DNA of 64,000 nt from Pratylenchus scribneri (taxonomy: Eukaryota > Nematoda > Chromadorea > Rhabditida > Pratylenchidae), in assembly GCA_030063045.1 (NCBI GenBank), contig JAQSEB010000176.1, positions 124,001 through 188,000 on the forward strand, read 5' to 3'. The notes under the pieces were generated by a model. It searched no databases. It was not told the origin of the DNA and was given only the letters and a program-made list of their open reading frames with translations. This document shows positions 33,060 to 44,507 of the stretch, piece after piece (position 1 is the first letter of the stretch; each line of letters starts with the position of its first letter). The position numbers and the translations under genes were made by a program.

Positions 33060-34320
33060 GTAAATTTCAAACATTTTTGTTTATTTTTACAAACAAACAT
33101 TTTGTTTCCCTAACATGTTGTTGTTTCTTCCAAACATTGTTATGTTTTTATTTCTCTAAACATTGTTCTGTTTTTATTTCTCCAAACATTGTTGTGTTTT
33201 TGTTTATCCAAACATTGTTGTGTTTTTGTTTATCCAAACATTGTTGTGTTTTTGTTTATCCAAACATTGTTGTGTTTTTGTTTCTCCAAACTTGTTGTGT
33301 TTATTTTCTCCCAAACATTTTGATGTTTTTGTTTCTCCAAATATTGTTGTGTTTTTTTTCTCCCAAACATTTCGATGTTTTTGTTTTTCCAAACATTGTT
33401 GTGTTTTTGTTTCCAAAACATTGTTTTGTTTTTGTTTTTCCAAACAGTGTTGTGTTTTTGTTTCTCCAAACATTGTTGTGTTTTTATTTCTCCAAACATT
33501 GTTGTGTTTTTATTTCTCCAAACATTGTTGTGTTTTTGTTTCTCCAAACATTATTGTGTTTTTGTTTCTCCAAACATTGTTGTGTTTTTATTTCTCCAAA
33601 CATTGTTGTGTTTTTGTTTCTCCAAACATTGTTGTGTTTTTATTTCTCCAAACATTGTTGTGTTTTTGTTTCTCCAAATATTGTTGTGTTTTTTTTCTCC
33701 CAAACATTTCGATGTTTTTGTTTTTCCAAACATTGTTGTGTTTTTGTTTCCAAAACATTGTTTTGTTTTTGTTTTTCCAAACAGTGTTGTGTTTTTGTTT
33801 CTCCAAACATTGTTGTGTTTTTATTTCTCCAAACATTGTTGTGTTTTTGTTTCTCCAAACATTGTTGTGTTTTTATTTCTCCAAACATTGTTGTGTTTTT
33901 ATTTCTCCAAACATTGTTGTGTTTTTGTTTCTCCAAACATTGTTGTGTTTTTATTTCTCCAAACATTGTTGTGTTTTTGTTTCTCCAAACATTGTTGTGT
34001 TTTTGTTTCTCCAAACATTGTTGTGTTTTTATTTCTCCAAACATTGTTGTGTTTTTGTTTCTCCTAAAATTTTGATGTTTTTATTTCTCCAAACATTGTT
34101 TTGTTTTTGTTTCTCCAAACATTGTTTTGTTTTTGTTTCTCCAAACATTGTTTTGTTTTTGTTTCTCCAAACATTGTTTTGTTTTTGTTTCTCCAAACAT
34201 TGTTGTGTTTTTGTTTCTCCAAACATTGTTGTGTTTTGTTTCTCCAAACTTAGTTGTGTTTTTGTTTCTCCAAACATTGTTGTGTTTTGTTTCTCCCAAA
34301 CATTTTTATGTGGAATTTCT
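33060..34320. repeat. Minisatellite array 2, 26-bp unit
   Basis: About 48 units of CAAACATTGTTGTGTTTTTG plus TTTCTC. The T of TTTCTC makes the unit 26 bp here against 25 bp in array 1. A block of about 120 bp with the rare variants CAAACATTTCGATG, CCAAAACATTGTTTTG and CAAACAGTGTTGTG occurs at about 33345-33470 and again at 33680-33805, a higher-order repeat with a 335-bp period. It starts exactly where the hAT MITE's target duplication ends. ORFs across it are artefacts. Confidence 0.95.
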
Positions 34321-34567
34321 AAACAATTGTGAATGAGATTTTAAATTAGATATTTGCATATTTGTTGAATCAAGTATCAGCAAAATTGTTCTAATTGATT
34401 TAATTAATAAATTTTAATTGACAAACTACAATTTATCGAATGTTAAAATGAAATTTATTTTTTTCTGAATATTTAAAATAAATAAATAATAAAATGAAAA
34501 ATATTTTTTAATGTGCTTTTGTTTTATTTCTTTTCAGTCCTCAATAATTGTAATTGTACCTCTTCTT

Positions 34568-35922
34568 TCATTGAAAAAGATGAATAATTTTCCGTGGATC
34601 AAAGTCCCAATCTTCATTGCCAAAATTAAGCTGAATCGAATTTTCCACTTCGCTTGAACCAACAACCGGAAAAATTTGCATATCGAAGAATTTTGGGGAC
34701 AATTCGACAGATCCTTAAAAAATAAAAATATTATTCGCATTTAATTTTAATTTTTTTCTACCCAATAATTTGCGATTACAAATGCCAAAACATTTGACAG
34801 ATGCATTCTTCGGTTCATAAATTAATCCAAGGCCAATTTTGTCACCAGTTTTGAACGGATCGCAAGCATTTTGGAATTGAATAAATCCTCCACAAAAATC
34901 CATGCCTTTTTTGTGAGTAAATCCAATCGAATTTTGTTCCTGACCAATATATTTGCCTTCAAGTGGAAATTGTTGTGAACAAAGCCCAATTCCGACATTG
35001 CGCCGCCTAAATAATATGAAGAATTTAAACAAAAAATTTTTCATAGAAAGAATTATTTTTACCAATCAAAAAACAAATTTGATATTTTCTTGATATGCCC
35101 TTCAAAATAGAAGGCAATATATGCTTCCGTTGCTTTCTGATTAAATTTGGGCACAGGCAAAATGGCTCGAGCGCATCTCCAACCTTTTTAATTTTATTTA
35201 ATTAAATTGTTTTGGGGCAGCGAATTAAAACAAACCAAAGCCGGAGGAAGTAACAAGAAGTTCATTCTTTTCAATGTTCAATTTCCAAGCACAATCGGCC
35301 GGATCTATTTTGTTATTCTTCATTAAAATTGAATCAAATTTGAGCATTTGTTGGGCATTCAATCGATCATAGGCGAGCTAGAAAATTTTTGAAATTAAAT
35401 TTAAAATTGGAAATGGAAATACTTTGAATTTTTGTAAAATATAGCTCCGATAATTTATTCAAACTAATTTGTGTAAGAAATTCTGATACTAAACTATAAT
35501 CTCAGGATCCACTCTAAAATAATTCAGAACAGTGATTTTAAAACCCATCTTAGCCGGAAATTTTGGTACACATATTCTCAGATCTTCCAACATTTTTTTT
35601 AAAATTTTTAATAACCTGATCAACATTGGCTAGCATTACTGGAGGATCAATAATCGGTTTGATAATATCGCGAACACAAGCAGCTGAACGACACATTGGG
35701 CAACTAAAATAAACATAATTTTTAAATATCGAAATTAGAAATAATGTGGAATGTGAAATTAAATAATTTTAATGTATTTAAATTTAATAGAAACCTGTAA
35801 TTTTCATGCAACCATTGTTCAATACATCGCCGATGAAAACCATGGGGACAATTGCGAAGAATACCAAATTCTGCCATTTTGACATTTTCGTGACAAATTG
35901 AGCAAATCCCAATAGAAATCAT
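34568..35922 (-). CDS. RING-H2 SPRY protein S2, 289 aa
   Basis: Exons (- strand): 35922-35795, 35703-35616, 35377-35236, 35183-35063, 35006-34762 and 34713-34568. A RING-H2 finger opens the protein (CSICHENVKM, then LRNCPHGFHRRCIEQWL and SCPMCRSAACVRD), split by an intron after NY. The linker exon (LAYDRLNAQQMLKFDS) and the SPRY exons are the same as in the coiled-coil members: GWRCARAILPVP, VGIGLCSQQFPLEG, DPFKTGDKIGLGLIYEP, CFGICNRKLLG, LNFGNEDWDFDP. This suggests an E3 ubiquitin ligase whose SPRY domain chooses targets. The frame is fully open. There is no signal peptide. A fragment resembling the right end of foldback family 1 lies in intron 2 (about 35505-35585). Confidence 0.85.
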
Positions 35923-36326
35923 TTTAATAAATCAACAAAATTTTATATGCTATTTACTAAGAAATTAAAGAAATTTGGAATTCAAAAAAATTTTTTTTTG
36001 CTTTTCCAAAAATTTTGTGCAAATTAAAAATTAAAATTAGTATTTTACACTATTTGTGGAATCGACCGAGCAATGAAAATTATCAAATTTTTTAATAATA
36101 TTTAAAATTTAATTTTAAATGGTTTTAAGTATTTAAAGAAAATAAAACTAAAATTTAGCGAATGTTAAATGAATAAGCAAAATTTATTTTTTTCCCGAGT
36201 CACGTGTTTAAAATAAATAAATGATAAAGTGTAATAATGTTTTTTCATTTACTTTTTAGTTGAATTTATCCTCAAATATTCTTCAAATTATAATTTCCAT
36301 TTCCATTTTAAATCATTCATCTTCCT

Positions 36327-37790
36327 TCATTGAAAAAGATGAATAATTTGGCGAGGATCAAAGTCCCATTTGTCATTGCCAAAATTGAGCTGAATGGAAT
36401 TTCCCTTATAACATAGACCAACAGCCGGAAAAATTGGAAAAGCACAGAATTTTGGGGACAATTCGGCTGATCCTTAAAAAAAATAAAAATATTATTCGCA
36501 GTTTAATTTTTTCTACCCAATAATTTGCGATTGCAAATGCCAAAACATTTGACTGATCCATTCTTCGGTTCATATATCAATCCCAGGCCAATTTTATCGC
36601 CAGCTTTGAACGGGTCTTTGTCTTGTTGAAAACGAGTAAATTCTCCACAATTGTTCATGACATGTTTCCAATGCATTCCAATCGAATTTTGTTGCTTTCC
36701 CAGATATTCGCCTTCAAGTGGAAATTGATACAAGCAAAAGCCCATTCCAACTCCGTAGGGGCTGAATAAAGCGAAAATTAAAAATTTTTAAATGGAGAAA
36801 ATTTTAAAAACCCATTTGTTTTCTTGATATGCCCTTCAAAATAGAAGACAATATATGCTTCCTTTGCATTTCGATCAAATTGGGGCACAGGCAAAATGGC
36901 ACGAGCGCTTCCCCAACCTAAAATAAAAGTATAATTTATATTGAATTAACTAGGGTATTTGATAAAACAAACCTTCTTCATTAGAAGTAATAAGAAGTTC
37001 ATTGTTAGCAAAGCTCAATTTCGGTGCACAATCGGCCAAATCCATTTTGTTCTTCTTCAATTCATTTGAATCGAATTTAGGTGGAATTTGCTGGGCATTG
37101 ATTCGATCGTCGATTAAATTGGTGAACTAAAAATTTTTCAAATTAAATTTGGTTATATTTGCAATTTTGAGATATTTGAAAAGTGAAATAATTTATAAAA
37201 TTTATAAATCAATTTGATACAAGGGAATAAGAAGTACTTATATACCATTCTCTCTGTTTTATAATATGTGCAGCGATTATTGGGAATTGACGATTCCCGG
37301 GAATCGTCAATTCCCAATATTCGGTGTAACATATATTATATACCTAATTTTGTCAAGCAAGCTAATGCTATTTTTGTATTTAAATTTACATTATTTTAAA
37401 AAATTGTAAAAATTAACAAACCATCAATTTATCCGCATCCTGCTTTGCATTCAATTCAGCAAATTTGGCATTCATCCCAGCAAGTTGTTCTTTCATTTTT
37501 GCATTTTCCTCCTTCAATGGGCCCATTTCGTTCATCATTTCTGTCATTTGGCCTTTCAATTTTCCGTTTTCTTCGTGCAATTCTACCACTTCCTTCTCAA
37601 TTTTGCCAAATTTTGATAATTCGGTCTAAATTTATTTGGGATTTAATATAAATTTGCTGAATTTATTTACCTCCATTTTTTGCATTTTCTCAATAATTTT
37701 GGCCATGTCCATTTCAATTGAAGAAATTTCCGTGAAACTTGATTCCAAATTATCCTCAATATCAAAATTGTTTGCATTTGATGAATTCAT
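36327..37790 (-). CDS. Coiled-coil SPRY protein S3, 324 aa
   Basis: Exons (- strand): 37790-37671, 37625-37422, 37126-36973, 36917-36812, 36761-36517 and 36472-36327. The acidic N-terminus (MNSSNANNFDIEDNLESS) is followed by a coiled coil of about 75 residues (KIEKEVVELHEENGKLKGQ), the linker INAQQIPPKFDSNELKKNK and the SPRY region from about residue 160: GWGSARAILPVP, VGMGFCLYQFPLEGEYLGK, DPFKAGDKIGLGLIYEP, LNFGNDKWDFDP. All frames and phases are intact. Intron 2 carries a perfect 40-bp palindrome. No signal peptide is seen. Confidence 0.85.
37279..37318. repeat. Perfect 40-bp palindrome in intron 2 of S3
   Basis: ATTGGGAATTGACGATTCCC is followed immediately by its reverse complement with no spacer. 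Imperfect flanking arms extend it (ATATGTGCAGCGATT on the left, ATTCGGTGTAACATATA on the right). The outer TGTAACATATA is the same terminus as in the intronic hairpin at 1545-1966, so this looks like a loop-less member of that element type. Confidence 0.85.
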
Positions 37791-37979
37791 TATTTGAATT
37801 TAATAGCAGAATAAAACAAGAAATTTGATTGTGGAACTCTAAAAATTCATTGGATTGATTAATTAATGATTATTTTATAAAATAAATTCGGCATTTGGAT
37901 TTGTATGGCCTACCGCCCACTCGCTACTCCACAATTGGGGATTGTGAATTGAAAATTTAGCATTTACTTCTCCACTGCT

Positions 37980-38069
37980 GTCCACTCTTCTCTTAAAAAA
38001 CAATCAATCGATAATTTTCTCTTTTCTCTAAATCCCACATCTCTAACCCATTTAATGAAATCGTCTTGA
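37980..38069 (-). promoter_or_regulatory. Conserved upstream block of SPRY gene S3
   Basis: The - strand reads AAGACGATTTCATTAAATGG, GATGTGGGATTTAGAGAAA and GAAAATTATCGATTGATTG, matching the blocks upstream of S5, S6 and S7. Confidence 0.5.
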
Positions 38070-38100
38070 CAGAAAATTATACCATAATTTTTAATTTTTT

Positions 38101-38699
38101 CTCTTGGTAAAATTAATTTTATAATCCGATCCACAATTGGTCAAATCCATTTTGTTAATATTCAATACAAATGAGTCAAATTTCGGTGGCATTTGTTGAT
38201 AAACATTGATTTGATGGTCGATTTGTTCTTTAGACGTTAGACCTTCTTACAAAAACCTTAGGCCATTCTGTAGAGTTCATAAAGATGCAATAGGTCGGCT
38301 GTTTGAATGGGAGTAATTTTATTTTTTTTTTTGATATTTTTTATTTTTGCTGATATTTTTTATTTTTGCTTTTCCAAACATTGTAAAAATTAAATTAACA
38401 TTTACACTATTTCCTAATCTACTGAATGAGCAATGAAAATTATTCTGATTTTAATGGATCTATAAGTTTTGTTTTAATTAACTTTTATTTAATTCCATTT
38501 TTCGCATTTTTGCCTTCAATGCTTTGTTTTCTTCTTCCAATCCAGAAATAATTTTCTCATTAATTTGAGCCAATATTTTCACTTTTAATTCAGCCATTCC
38601 ATTCTCCATAATTTCATTCAGGGCCAATTCATTCTGCTGCTTGGCAATTTCACTCAAATTCACATTTTTCTGCAGCTGTTGATTGTTTTGTTGTTCCAT
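38101..38699 (-). pseudogene. Partial SPRY-family gene S4: coiled coil and linker only
   Basis: Exon 38699-38478 encodes MEQQNNQQLQKNVNLSEIAK and a heptad-rich stretch ending KMRKMELNKS, a coiled coil comparable to that of the SPRY members. About 240 bp downstream, 38232-38101 on the same strand is a linker exon (QQMPPKFDSFVLNINKMDL). No SPRY exon follows before the next gene, S3. It is either a dead gene or a short coiled-coil protein of 73 aa. Confidence 0.6.
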
Positions 38700-38819
38700 T
38701 TTTAATAAAAAATTAACAAATTTAGCTTTAACTTTCCTACTATTCTTTTAAATTTAAAATAATTTTTTTAATAAATGAAGGCTTCTTATGGTGGAATATG
38801 TATTTTTTAGATTGAATAT

Positions 38820-40258
38820 CTCAGTGATATATCAAATTTTCATTAAAAATGAATGAAAAAATATTTATTGGAAATTCGGGATTCAATGCTTCTTTATATG
38901 GTTGATCAAAATGGGGAATTGAGGCAATTTTGATTGAGAAAAGTGAAATATATTCAAAGATGGGATTGACGAGGAAATGCGCAAAAAATTGAATCATTTT
39001 ATGAATGAGAAATTTCCATATTCTGCTGTTCATCATTTAAAAAGGGGACATTAATTATTAAATGTCAATCCCAGCAGATTAAAATTTGTTGAAATTTGAA
39101 TTTCAATGAAAAATTGCCTTGGGCATTATTTTTAATATTTTCTTTGAATTTCACTTGAAAAATTAGGCTGTACTATAGTTTGTGGTCTGCTGCTGGAAGC
39201 TTAGGACATGTATGATATATCAATCGACTCCTCTCGTCGAGCTGAATAAGAGAATATGCAAAAAAATTTTGTGCCGGAGATGCCTAGAAAAAAAGTTATA
39301 GTATGATGAAATATCATTTGCATGAATTAGAGTCTGGACCGTATGATCATATTTTTCCAATTGCGGTATTATATAATAAAAATGGTACCATTCGATTCAT
39401 CTCGATTCTCGACGAACTGCGTCGAATGAGCTATATATAAGGCCATACAAAAAATTTTTAACCAAAAATGTCCTTGGTCTCCTCTTTGCTTTTCTTGGTA
39501 AAAGTAGGCATTACCTTACCAAGATGGCAAGATTGGGCAAAATGAATGTCGGAATCGAATTCCCCGACCTCGATAACCCCTAAAAACGCATTCTGAGGCA
39601 AAAAAAACTGAAAATTATTTTTTTTCAAAAAATGTGTGATACGAACTGTATTATTACCATTGATTTTTTTATTAATTATTTTTTTCACAATAATTCAATT
39701 TTTTCAAAATTGGCTAAATAATCCCCTACTGATTAAGCCGGGTTAATCAATTTGTGATTGGAAAATCCTAAAATTATCAAGTATATTGCTGTGATTATCC
39801 AATTCCTAATTTTAGCTACAAAATAATAATTTAAAGTAGAAAAATCAAAATATCATCATTATAAAAAGAATTTGTTGTCGGAATTAATTAATAATGAGAA
39901 GATAAATATTTTTTGATGAAGAGCAAAGAAAATATAAAGTTTAATCCTAATTCAAATAAAAACCCATGTGAAATTTTTTGTTTTATAAAACGAAAAAAAA
40001 AGAATTTGTCATTGGAATTATTATAATAATTAGCCAAAATTGCCTTATGATTATGATTCATAAATTAAGCAATTAATCATATTTCTCCACTCATTTCATT
40101 TGGTATAATTTTTCATTCTGACGGTTTTTTAACGAATATCTTTTTCGATTAATTCTATTTTATTTCTAAATTTGTTATTAATTATTTTTATTTTTTTATT
40201 CTATAAAATCCAATTAAATATCTCTTCCATAATAGTCAGTCAATCATTCATAATCATA
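38820..40258. other. Gene-free stretch with a decayed foldback copy (39170-39610)
   Basis: No ORF here resembles a gene. Between 39170 and 39610 the sequences TCCTCTCGTCGAGCTGAA, GGTACCATTCGATTCATC and TACCAAGATGGCAAGATTGG match arm parts of foldback family 2 (5618-6240), but the inverted structure is largely lost. Confidence 0.5.
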
Positions 40259-41069
40259 ATGTTGACATTGGAAATTTTGTCATTTTTGTTTATGGGTTTT
40301 ATCGTCTACGGTAATTGAATTTCTTATTTAAATTTTTATAGAATTTTGAGGGGTTGAATATGTTGAAATTTTTTTTCCTTTTATGAATAAATCATTTGAC
40401 CTAACTTTGGCATCAAAAATTCAATAAAAAAAATAATTTTTATGGATAATTAATTTGGAATTAAATTGAATTTATTCACCAAATTTTAAGCCATTGGATT
40501 GCGATGCCACAGCAATGAGGGACCGGAACATGTGATCATTGAATGCCCGATGGATGCAAATTATGTGTGTGCATCATTGGATTGCGCCTACAGTGACACT
40601 GACTTTAATGGATATTGGAGTCTATCTTCTATTCTGCCCGAATAAAATATTAAAACCTTTTTTAGTGATGGATTGCATCTCCGGATTTGACAAAGATTCA
40701 GCCTGCTTAAATATGTACGAGAAATTTTGTATTCCAAATGATCTTTTGGACTTTGGCGATTGTAAAATTTGCTCCAAGGATGAATGCAATTATTATGGAA
40801 TAATAGATGAGCCCGAATGGCGCAATACCACTCAAAAGTTGGAACCAATTTCGACAACCCAAATCGAACCAGAATTGAGTATATCCACCGATGTTCATAC
40901 TCCAATCTCAACCAAAAGGAAGCCCGAAACAACAACGACTACCGCTGATGACTTTGATGAGACGAACAATGCAATTCACCTCTTCAACGATGGCTATGTG
41001 ATGTTTTTCGGCATTATTCTTGCTTGGCCATTCCTGCTGTTGGCAATGGTGTTTTTGCCTATTATTTAA
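40259..41069 (+). CDS. Ly6/ET-like Cys-rich surface protein L1, 194 aa
   Basis: Exons 40259-40310, 40491-40619 and 40666-41069 (phases 1, 1). A signal peptide (MLTLEILSFLFMGFIVYG) ends at intron 1. The mature part starts LRCHSNEG and has ten cysteines, ending with the Ly6/ET-type signature CKICSKDECN. A Thr/Pro-rich linker follows, then a C-terminal hydrophobic tail (FFGIILAWPFLLLAMVFLPII, 21 residues) with nothing after it, as expected for a GPI-anchor signal or a single membrane span. The three-finger fold is inferred from the cysteine pattern; the role is unknown. Paralogs lie at 41518, 43472, 48259 (-) and 49447 (-). Confidence 0.7.
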
Positions 41070-41517
41070 GATGGATATTTTGAATTTTGATGAAGAGAGA
41101 AAATATAAACATTACCCTGACTAATACAATTAAATAAAAAAAAATTTAAATAATTTTTGTGGGAAATTATAATAATTGATCACTTTTACGAAATTTAATA
41201 AAAATAAAGTCGATATTTGCATTTATATAAGGTGAAAAATATTTTTTCATTTTATATTAAAAAGAATTCGTCATTGGAATAAAAATTAATTATATTTTTC
41301 CCATTATTTATGAAATCAATTAGTCATATTTTTCCATTCATTTTATTCGTACAATTTTCCATTCAAACGGTTTTTTTTAATGAATAATATTTTTCGATTA
41401 ATTTTATTTCTTTTTAAATTGCTATTAATTTATAATTTTATTTTTTTATTCTATAAAAAAGCCAACTAGTAAATTTATATTTTATATTATTCTATAATAG
41501 TCAGCCATCTATCAAAT

Positions 41518-43094
41518 ATGCCGAAATTGGAAATTTTAGCATTTTTGGTTCTGTGTTTCATCGTCTTCGGTAATGATTTATTTGTAAATGTATCAAATTA
41601 TAAAATGTTGACAAAATTTTATTCTCTTCTAGAATTAATCAATTGATCTATTTAGCTCTAAAATTTACTAAATTTATCAATAATTAATTTAGAATTAAAA
41701 TACATAGTTAATATTAAATTAATTTGTTTTCCCAATTTTAAGCCAATGGTTTGCGATGCCACAGCAATGACAATGTTAGGGGTAGTGCCATTGATTGTCC
41801 GGTGGATGCGAATGATGTTTGCGCGTTCGCCTATTGCGGCAACCCAATTATGCCGGAAACATTTTGGAGTCAGTTGCTAATATCAATATGAGAAAATATT
41901 AAATTATCCAAAAAAATAATTAATTTTCCGAAATTCTTTCGTGTCGAAAAATATTATATTTTTGAGGCCATAAAACTTGGCCATCACTAGGTATTAGGGC
42001 TTAGGGTTAGATTCAGAGGGCAGGATGGGATCAGGAGCTAAGGTTAGGGAATCATAAAGGTCTGATATGGCCAAGTTCTATGGCCTCAAAAATGTAATTT
42101 TTTGACATAAAAAATTTGGGTAAATTCAATTATTTTTGGACAAATTAATAACGGGAAATATTTAATTTGCAGGAAAAAATCATTGAAATTGTTGAAAAGA
42201 GTATTGAAAATGTCGAAAAGTTTATACCGGTTTAGTGGTTTGCCCAAAATTCACAAACCATATACCATTGGATAGAGCTCTTCAAGACGCATCATATGGT
42301 ATATAATTTGTCATGGTTTAATTGGTTTTGAACCAAAACCCATAAGATGGTTTAAGTGGTTTAAAACCCTTAATTTTTGATCAAACCACGACAAAATATA
42401 TACCAATCAAGGCGTCTTGACTAGATCTATCGATTGGGTATAGGGTTTGGGGGTCTAGGACAAACGTTTAAACTTTTCGCAATTTTCAATATTTTTTTTT
42501 CGCAAAATTAAATACCATCCTTAAATTAATTGACTCTAATCCCAATATTAAAGCTTAATTTATTTTTAAGTCAACAATTGCATTTCGGGATTTGATAAAG
42601 CATCGGCTTGCAAAGCATTGGATGAGAAATTTTGTAATAAGCCAGGGAAAGATCCAATGAATTTCGATGGTTGCAAAATTTGCTCGAAAAATCAATGCAA
42701 TGTTTATGAATTTAAAGATGAGCCGGATTGGCGCAAACCAATTCAGACAACCAAATTCGAGTCAAAAACAACACTAAAACTTGGGCCCGATCAGACAACT
42801 TCAAATCTTGAGCCGATCCAAACAACTACCAAAATTGAGCCTAAAATGGTTGAATCAACTGCTGAACCTGCTCCAATTACAACCAAAAAAGAACAAGAAT
42901 TGGTCAAATCTACCGCAGGTCCTATTCAAATCACAACAACCAAAAAGGAAGCCGAAACAACAGCTACATTTGCTACGGATGACGGCGATGAGAAGAATAG
43001 TGCAATCCACTTCTTCAACGATGGCGTTGGGATATTTTTCGGCATTGCTTTCGGCTGGTCATTGTTCTCAATGGTGTTGTGGCCATTTATTTGA
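41518..43094 (+). CDS. Ly6/ET-like Cys-rich surface protein L2, 233 aa
   Basis: Exons 41518-41569, 41743-41868 and 42571-43094. Signal peptide MPKLEILAFLVLCFIVFG; mature start NGLRCHSNDN; the ten-Cys block ends CKICSKNQCN. The Thr/Glu-rich linker is about 40 residues longer than in L1 through internal duplication (TTKIEPKMVESTAEP, TTKKEQELVKSTAGP). A hydrophobic tail (GIFFGIAFGWSLFSMVLWPFI, 21 residues) closes the protein. Intron 2 is 702 bp and contains two hairpin elements. Confidence 0.7.
41894..42160. mobile_element. Hairpin MITE with G-rich core, in intron 2 of L2
   Basis: The left arm (TATCCAAAAAAATAATTAAT, then TTTTTGAGGCCATAAAACTTGG) pairs with the right arm (CCAAGTTCTATGGCCTCAAAAA, then TCAATTATTTTTGGACA). 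The loop reads GGGCTTAGGGTTAGATTCAG and GCTAAGGTTAGGG on the coding strand. It is the same design as the receptor-intron hairpins but in an unrelated gene family. Confidence 0.75.
42203..42490. mobile_element. Second hairpin MITE in intron 2 of L2
   Basis: The termini ATTGAAAATGTCGAAAAGTTTA and AAACTTTTCGCAATTTTCAAT are inverted. The inner arms repeat GGTTTAATTGG/GGTTTAAGTGG and TATACC...GGTATA, plus AAGACGC/GCGTCTTG. It carries no G-rich loop of the telomere-like kind, so it is a separate family inserted next to the previous element. Confidence 0.65.
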
Positions 43095-43471
43095 AGGAAG
43101 AAGCAGAAGATGTCTATTTTGATGAAGAGAGAAGAAAATATAAAGCTAATCAAACATTCAATTAATTTTCATAATCAATTAAATAAAACTATTTAAATAT
43201 TATCATATAAAAACAAAAATTGATACTTTTTACATGTATTTTAAAATCAAAAAATTATCATCTACATAATAAAAAGAATTTGTCATTGGAATTAATAAAA
43301 AAAAGGCAGATTTCTCCTATGATTTATGTAACTGCGATTAGTCATATTTTTCCCATTCATTTTACTATTTTTACATTTTTATTTTTTCGTTAAATCGGTT
43401 TTTAATGTCAATTTTTTTTATACTTTAAAATTAAATATTTTATTATTGAAGAGAGAGAGCCATTATCAAAA

Positions 43472-44254
43472 ATGACGATTATGAAAATTTTGCCCTTTTT
43501 GATTCTTGGATTCATCGTCCACGGTAATGATATATTATTTGTAAATGTATCAAATTATAAAGTGTTAAATAATATTTAGAAAATTTTTTAAAAATCATTA
43601 GACTTTACTTCGGTTATTTGCTTTAATTTTTCGGAATTAAACTATGAATTTAAAAAATTAATTTGTTCACCAAATTTTAAGCCAATAGTTTGCGATGCCA
43701 CCGCAATGGCCCTTCTGGGATTATCGATTGTCCAATGGATGCAAATGATGTTTGTGCGACTGGATATTGCGCCGACATACCGGATGAACCCGGTATGACA
43801 GGAGTTTTTTGGAGTCAGTTGCTCATATCACAATTCAATATTAAAGCTTTTTTTTTCTTAAGTCAACAATTGTATTTCTGGATTTGACAAAGAATCAGCT
43901 TGCAAAGCTTTGGACGAGAAATTTTGTAATAAACCAGGAGGAGATCCAAACAATTTCTGGGGCTGTGAAATTTGCTCGAAAGATGAATGCAATGCTTATG
44001 GATTTGAAGACGAACCCGAATGGCGCAAAACGAATCAGACAACCAAATTCGAGCCAAAAACGACACCAAATTTTGAGCCGGTACAAACTACACAGATCGA
44101 GCATGAATTAGTTAAATCCACTCTTGATCCTGCTCCAACCTCAATCAAAAAGGAACCTGAATCAACAACGTCTACCGCTGATGATTCCGTTGAGACGAAC
44201 AATGCAATTCACCTCTTCAACATTGGCTATACGATTTTTTTCAATATTTATTAG
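43472..44254 (+). CDS. Ly6/ET-like Cys-rich protein L3, 191 aa, hydrophobic tail lost
   Basis: Exons 43472-43523, 43682-43813 and 43863-44254. Signal peptide MTIMKILPFLILGFIVHG; the ten-Cys block runs from LRCHRNGPSG to CEICSKDECN; a Thr-rich linker follows. The tail begins like its paralogs (NAIHLFNIGYTIFF) but stops at NIY. The lost remainder is still visible in the next frame (IACWSFLLIMMF), so a small indel near 44240 removed the anchor. If expressed, the product may be secreted rather than membrane-anchored. Confidence 0.65.
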
Positions 44255-44507
44255 CATTGCCTGTTGGTCATTCCTGCTTATAATGATGTTTTAGCCAATT
44301 ATTTGAATGGAAAAAACAAATGACTATTTTGATGAAGAGGGAAGAAAAGTTAAACCTGCGATTCAATCAATTTCTATTATCAATTAAGCAAAAATCATTA
44401 AATATTTTATCCGAAATTTTTGATAAATATCCATATTTTTTTTATCCTAAAATTTTATTTTAAATAATTGTTTAATTATTTAATTTCATTCTTTCCATTT
44501 TGTACTC

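Noticed and set aside
33060..34332. Long ORFs (up to about 390-450 codons) across minisatellite arrays 1, 2, 3 and 4
   Set aside because: They follow directly from a stop-free 25-26 bp tandem unit, occur in several frames and on both strands, and show no codon structure or domain.
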